Shown in pieces: positions 6,868-7,642 of a stretch of DNA of 7,642 bases. A program made the position numbers and the translations under genes. Source of the DNA: JBBRUG01 sp038247995 (GTDB lineage: Bacteria; Chloroflexota; Chloroflexia; Chloroflexales; Chloroflexaceae); the NCBI GenBank assembly GCA_038247995.1, contig JBBRUG010000297.1, forward strand, positions 1 to 7,642. Reading direction: 5' to 3'. Each line of letters starts with the position of its first letter. The first letter of the stretch is position 1. The notes under the pieces are model-generated. The model ran no database searches, was not told the origin of the DNA, and worked only from the letters and a program-made list of their open reading frames with translations.

Positions 6868-7581
6868 ATGGAACAACAATTCTCTGGAGAACAATCGGCG
6901 TCTTCTGCAGACGCTAACGAGCATATGCGCATCCTGAACACGCTACCTGAATATGTCATGTTGCTGGTTCTTGGTCAGCAACCGCCACCGGCGTGGCACA
7001 GTGTGGAGGCACATTTGGCTGCGTGCAGGGCATGCCGGGCTGAGGCGGAGGCGTTACAGCAACTGCTGCGGGCGGCGTATACGGAAGCGCTTCCTGCGCC
7101 GATCGATCTGCCGCCGCCCGATCTGAGCTTCTTGCCGCAGGCGTTTGATCTTACGCGCATGCAAGTTGTGCCGCCGCAGAAGCAGCGGAATCAGGTTAGG
7201 CGCGAACCCATTCATCTACCGTTTTCAGCGGCCCTGCTCGCCCAGATTCAGGTGCGGCGCACCGTACGTGCTCATACCGTGCGCAAACGGTATGAGCATA
7301 CCATCCCGGCGCGGCGGGCGCAGGATCCACAGGTGCGGATCGAGATCTTTGAGCGCACGAACATGACCGACTATGGCCAGGTGCGGATTGCGGTCGAATA
7401 TCCCGAGCGCAATCCGTTTGCGCAGGGCGGCACACAGGTGCTGTTGCAGGTTGGCGAAACCACCTACAGTGCGTATACCAACCAACATGGCGTAGTGCTG
7501 TTCACGGATATTCGCCTGGATCAGATTGACAGTTGGCAACTGACAGTGCTGCCCAATGAGCCGGATAAGACCGGATCATAA
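6868..7581 (+). CDS. Putative soluble zinc-finger anti-sigma factor with C-terminal beta-rich domain
   Basis: The protein is 237 aa from ATG 6868. This start is chosen because GGAAG lies 5 bases upstream; a GTG at 6856, 12 bases earlier and directly after the sigma stop, has no such site. Residues 20-70 form a helical segment with HLAACRAC: H49, C53 and C56 make the Hx3Cx2C signature of zinc-binding anti-sigma domains, with H44 as a possible fourth ligand. Residues 76-155 are a Pro/Gln-rich then Arg-rich linker. Residues about 156-228 alternate strands and end in GETTYSAYTNQHGVVLFTDI, like a small Ig/Cna-B-type beta domain. No transmembrane segment is visible, unlike many ECF anti-sigmas, so it is predicted to be cytoplasmic. 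It should bind and hold the sigma factor encoded 12 bp upstream. The trigger may be redox/zinc release or proteolysis; neither is shown by the sequence. Confidence 0.75.
   Translation: MEQQFSGEQSASSADANEHMRILNTLPEYVMLLVLGQQPPPAWHSVEAHLAACRACRAEAEALQQLLRAAYTEALPAPIDLPPPDLSFLPQAFDLTRMQVVPPQKQRNQVRREPIHLPFSAALLAQIQVRRTVRAHTVRKRYEHTIPARRAQDPQVRIEIFERTNMTDYGQVRIAVEYPERNPFAQGGTQVLLQVGETTYSAYTNQHGVVLFTDIRLDQIDSWQLTVLPNEPDKTGS
7269..7298. repeat. Perfect 12-bp inverted repeat with 6-base loop inside the anti-sigma gene
   Basis: TGCTCATACCGT (7269-7280) and ACGGTATGAGCA (7287-7298) are exact reverse complements around GCGCAA. The stem falls in the Arg-rich linker of the anti-sigma protein (about residues 134-144). 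A perfect 12-bp arm is far longer than expected by chance in coding DNA. It could form an mRNA hairpin or serve as a binding site for a dimeric regulator. No T-run follows, so it is not a standard terminator. Confidence 0.9.
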
Positions 7582-7596
7582 CATAAGGAAAACCTA

Positions 7597-7642
7597 ATGA
7601 ACCAGCTCCATTGCCTCACCCAGCGTGAAGCCGAGGTGCTGC
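7597..7642 (+). CDS. Partial gene, N-terminus with LuxR/GerE-like helix-turn-helix signature
   Basis: Only 15 codons and one base lie in the window (ATG at 7597, running off the right edge). AGGAA at 7586-7590 lies 6 bases before the start, and the gap from the anti-sigma stop is 15 bp, so it is probably cotranscribed. The peptide MNQLHCLTQREAEVL contains LTQREAEVL, close to the LTxREREVL start of the LuxR/GerE DNA-binding helix-turn-helix. In LuxR regulators this domain is usually C-terminal; here it begins at residue 7. What follows, whether a TPR, CHAT, sensor or effector domain, cannot be seen. Confidence 0.6.
   Translation, partial: MNQLHCLTQREAEVL

Overview
This GC-rich window looks like chromosomal DNA from a bacterium. 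Filamentous Chloroflexota of the Chloroflexus/Roseiflexus type are the best guess. The reasons are the TPR-CHAT protein, the ECF-type sigma gene followed by a zinc-finger anti-sigma gene, and short tandem GC-rich repeats between genes. No rRNA or other taxonomic marker is present, so the assignment is inference from style.

Layout from left to right. Positions 1-189 hold a 41/42-bp direct repeat array that runs off the left edge, each full unit carrying a GCCGCT-GA-AGCGGC palindrome. A short-chain dehydrogenase/reductase follows on the + strand (245-1036). A 107-bp convergent spacer holds two families of small tandem repeats that are partly complementary to each other. A large minus-strand gene (1144-3783) encodes a TPR-CHAT protein, a caspase-like protease with an intact His/Cys dyad. 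About 100 bp of divergent promoter region separates it from a plus-strand cluster. That cluster is a 715-aa putative zinc metalloprotease with a CLCA-like HEWGHxxxGxxD motif (3885-6032), an ECF-like sigma factor (6073-6855), a putative soluble anti-sigma factor with an Hx3Cx2C zinc-binding motif and a C-terminal beta-rich domain (6868-7581), and the first 15 codons of a gene that opens with a LuxR/GerE-like helix-turn-helix signature (7597 to the edge).

The spacers in the plus-strand cluster are short (40, 12 and 15 bp), so the metalloprotease, sigma, anti-sigma and HTH genes probably form one operon. It is transcribed divergently from the TPR-CHAT protease. The most interesting idea is that these genes form one regulatory or conflict/stress module: two unrelated predicted proteases next to a sigma/anti-sigma switch. 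This is inference from gene order and motifs. The SDR is convergent with the CHAT gene, separated from it by repeats, and probably unrelated. No CRISPR array, tRNA, rRNA or insertion sequence was seen.
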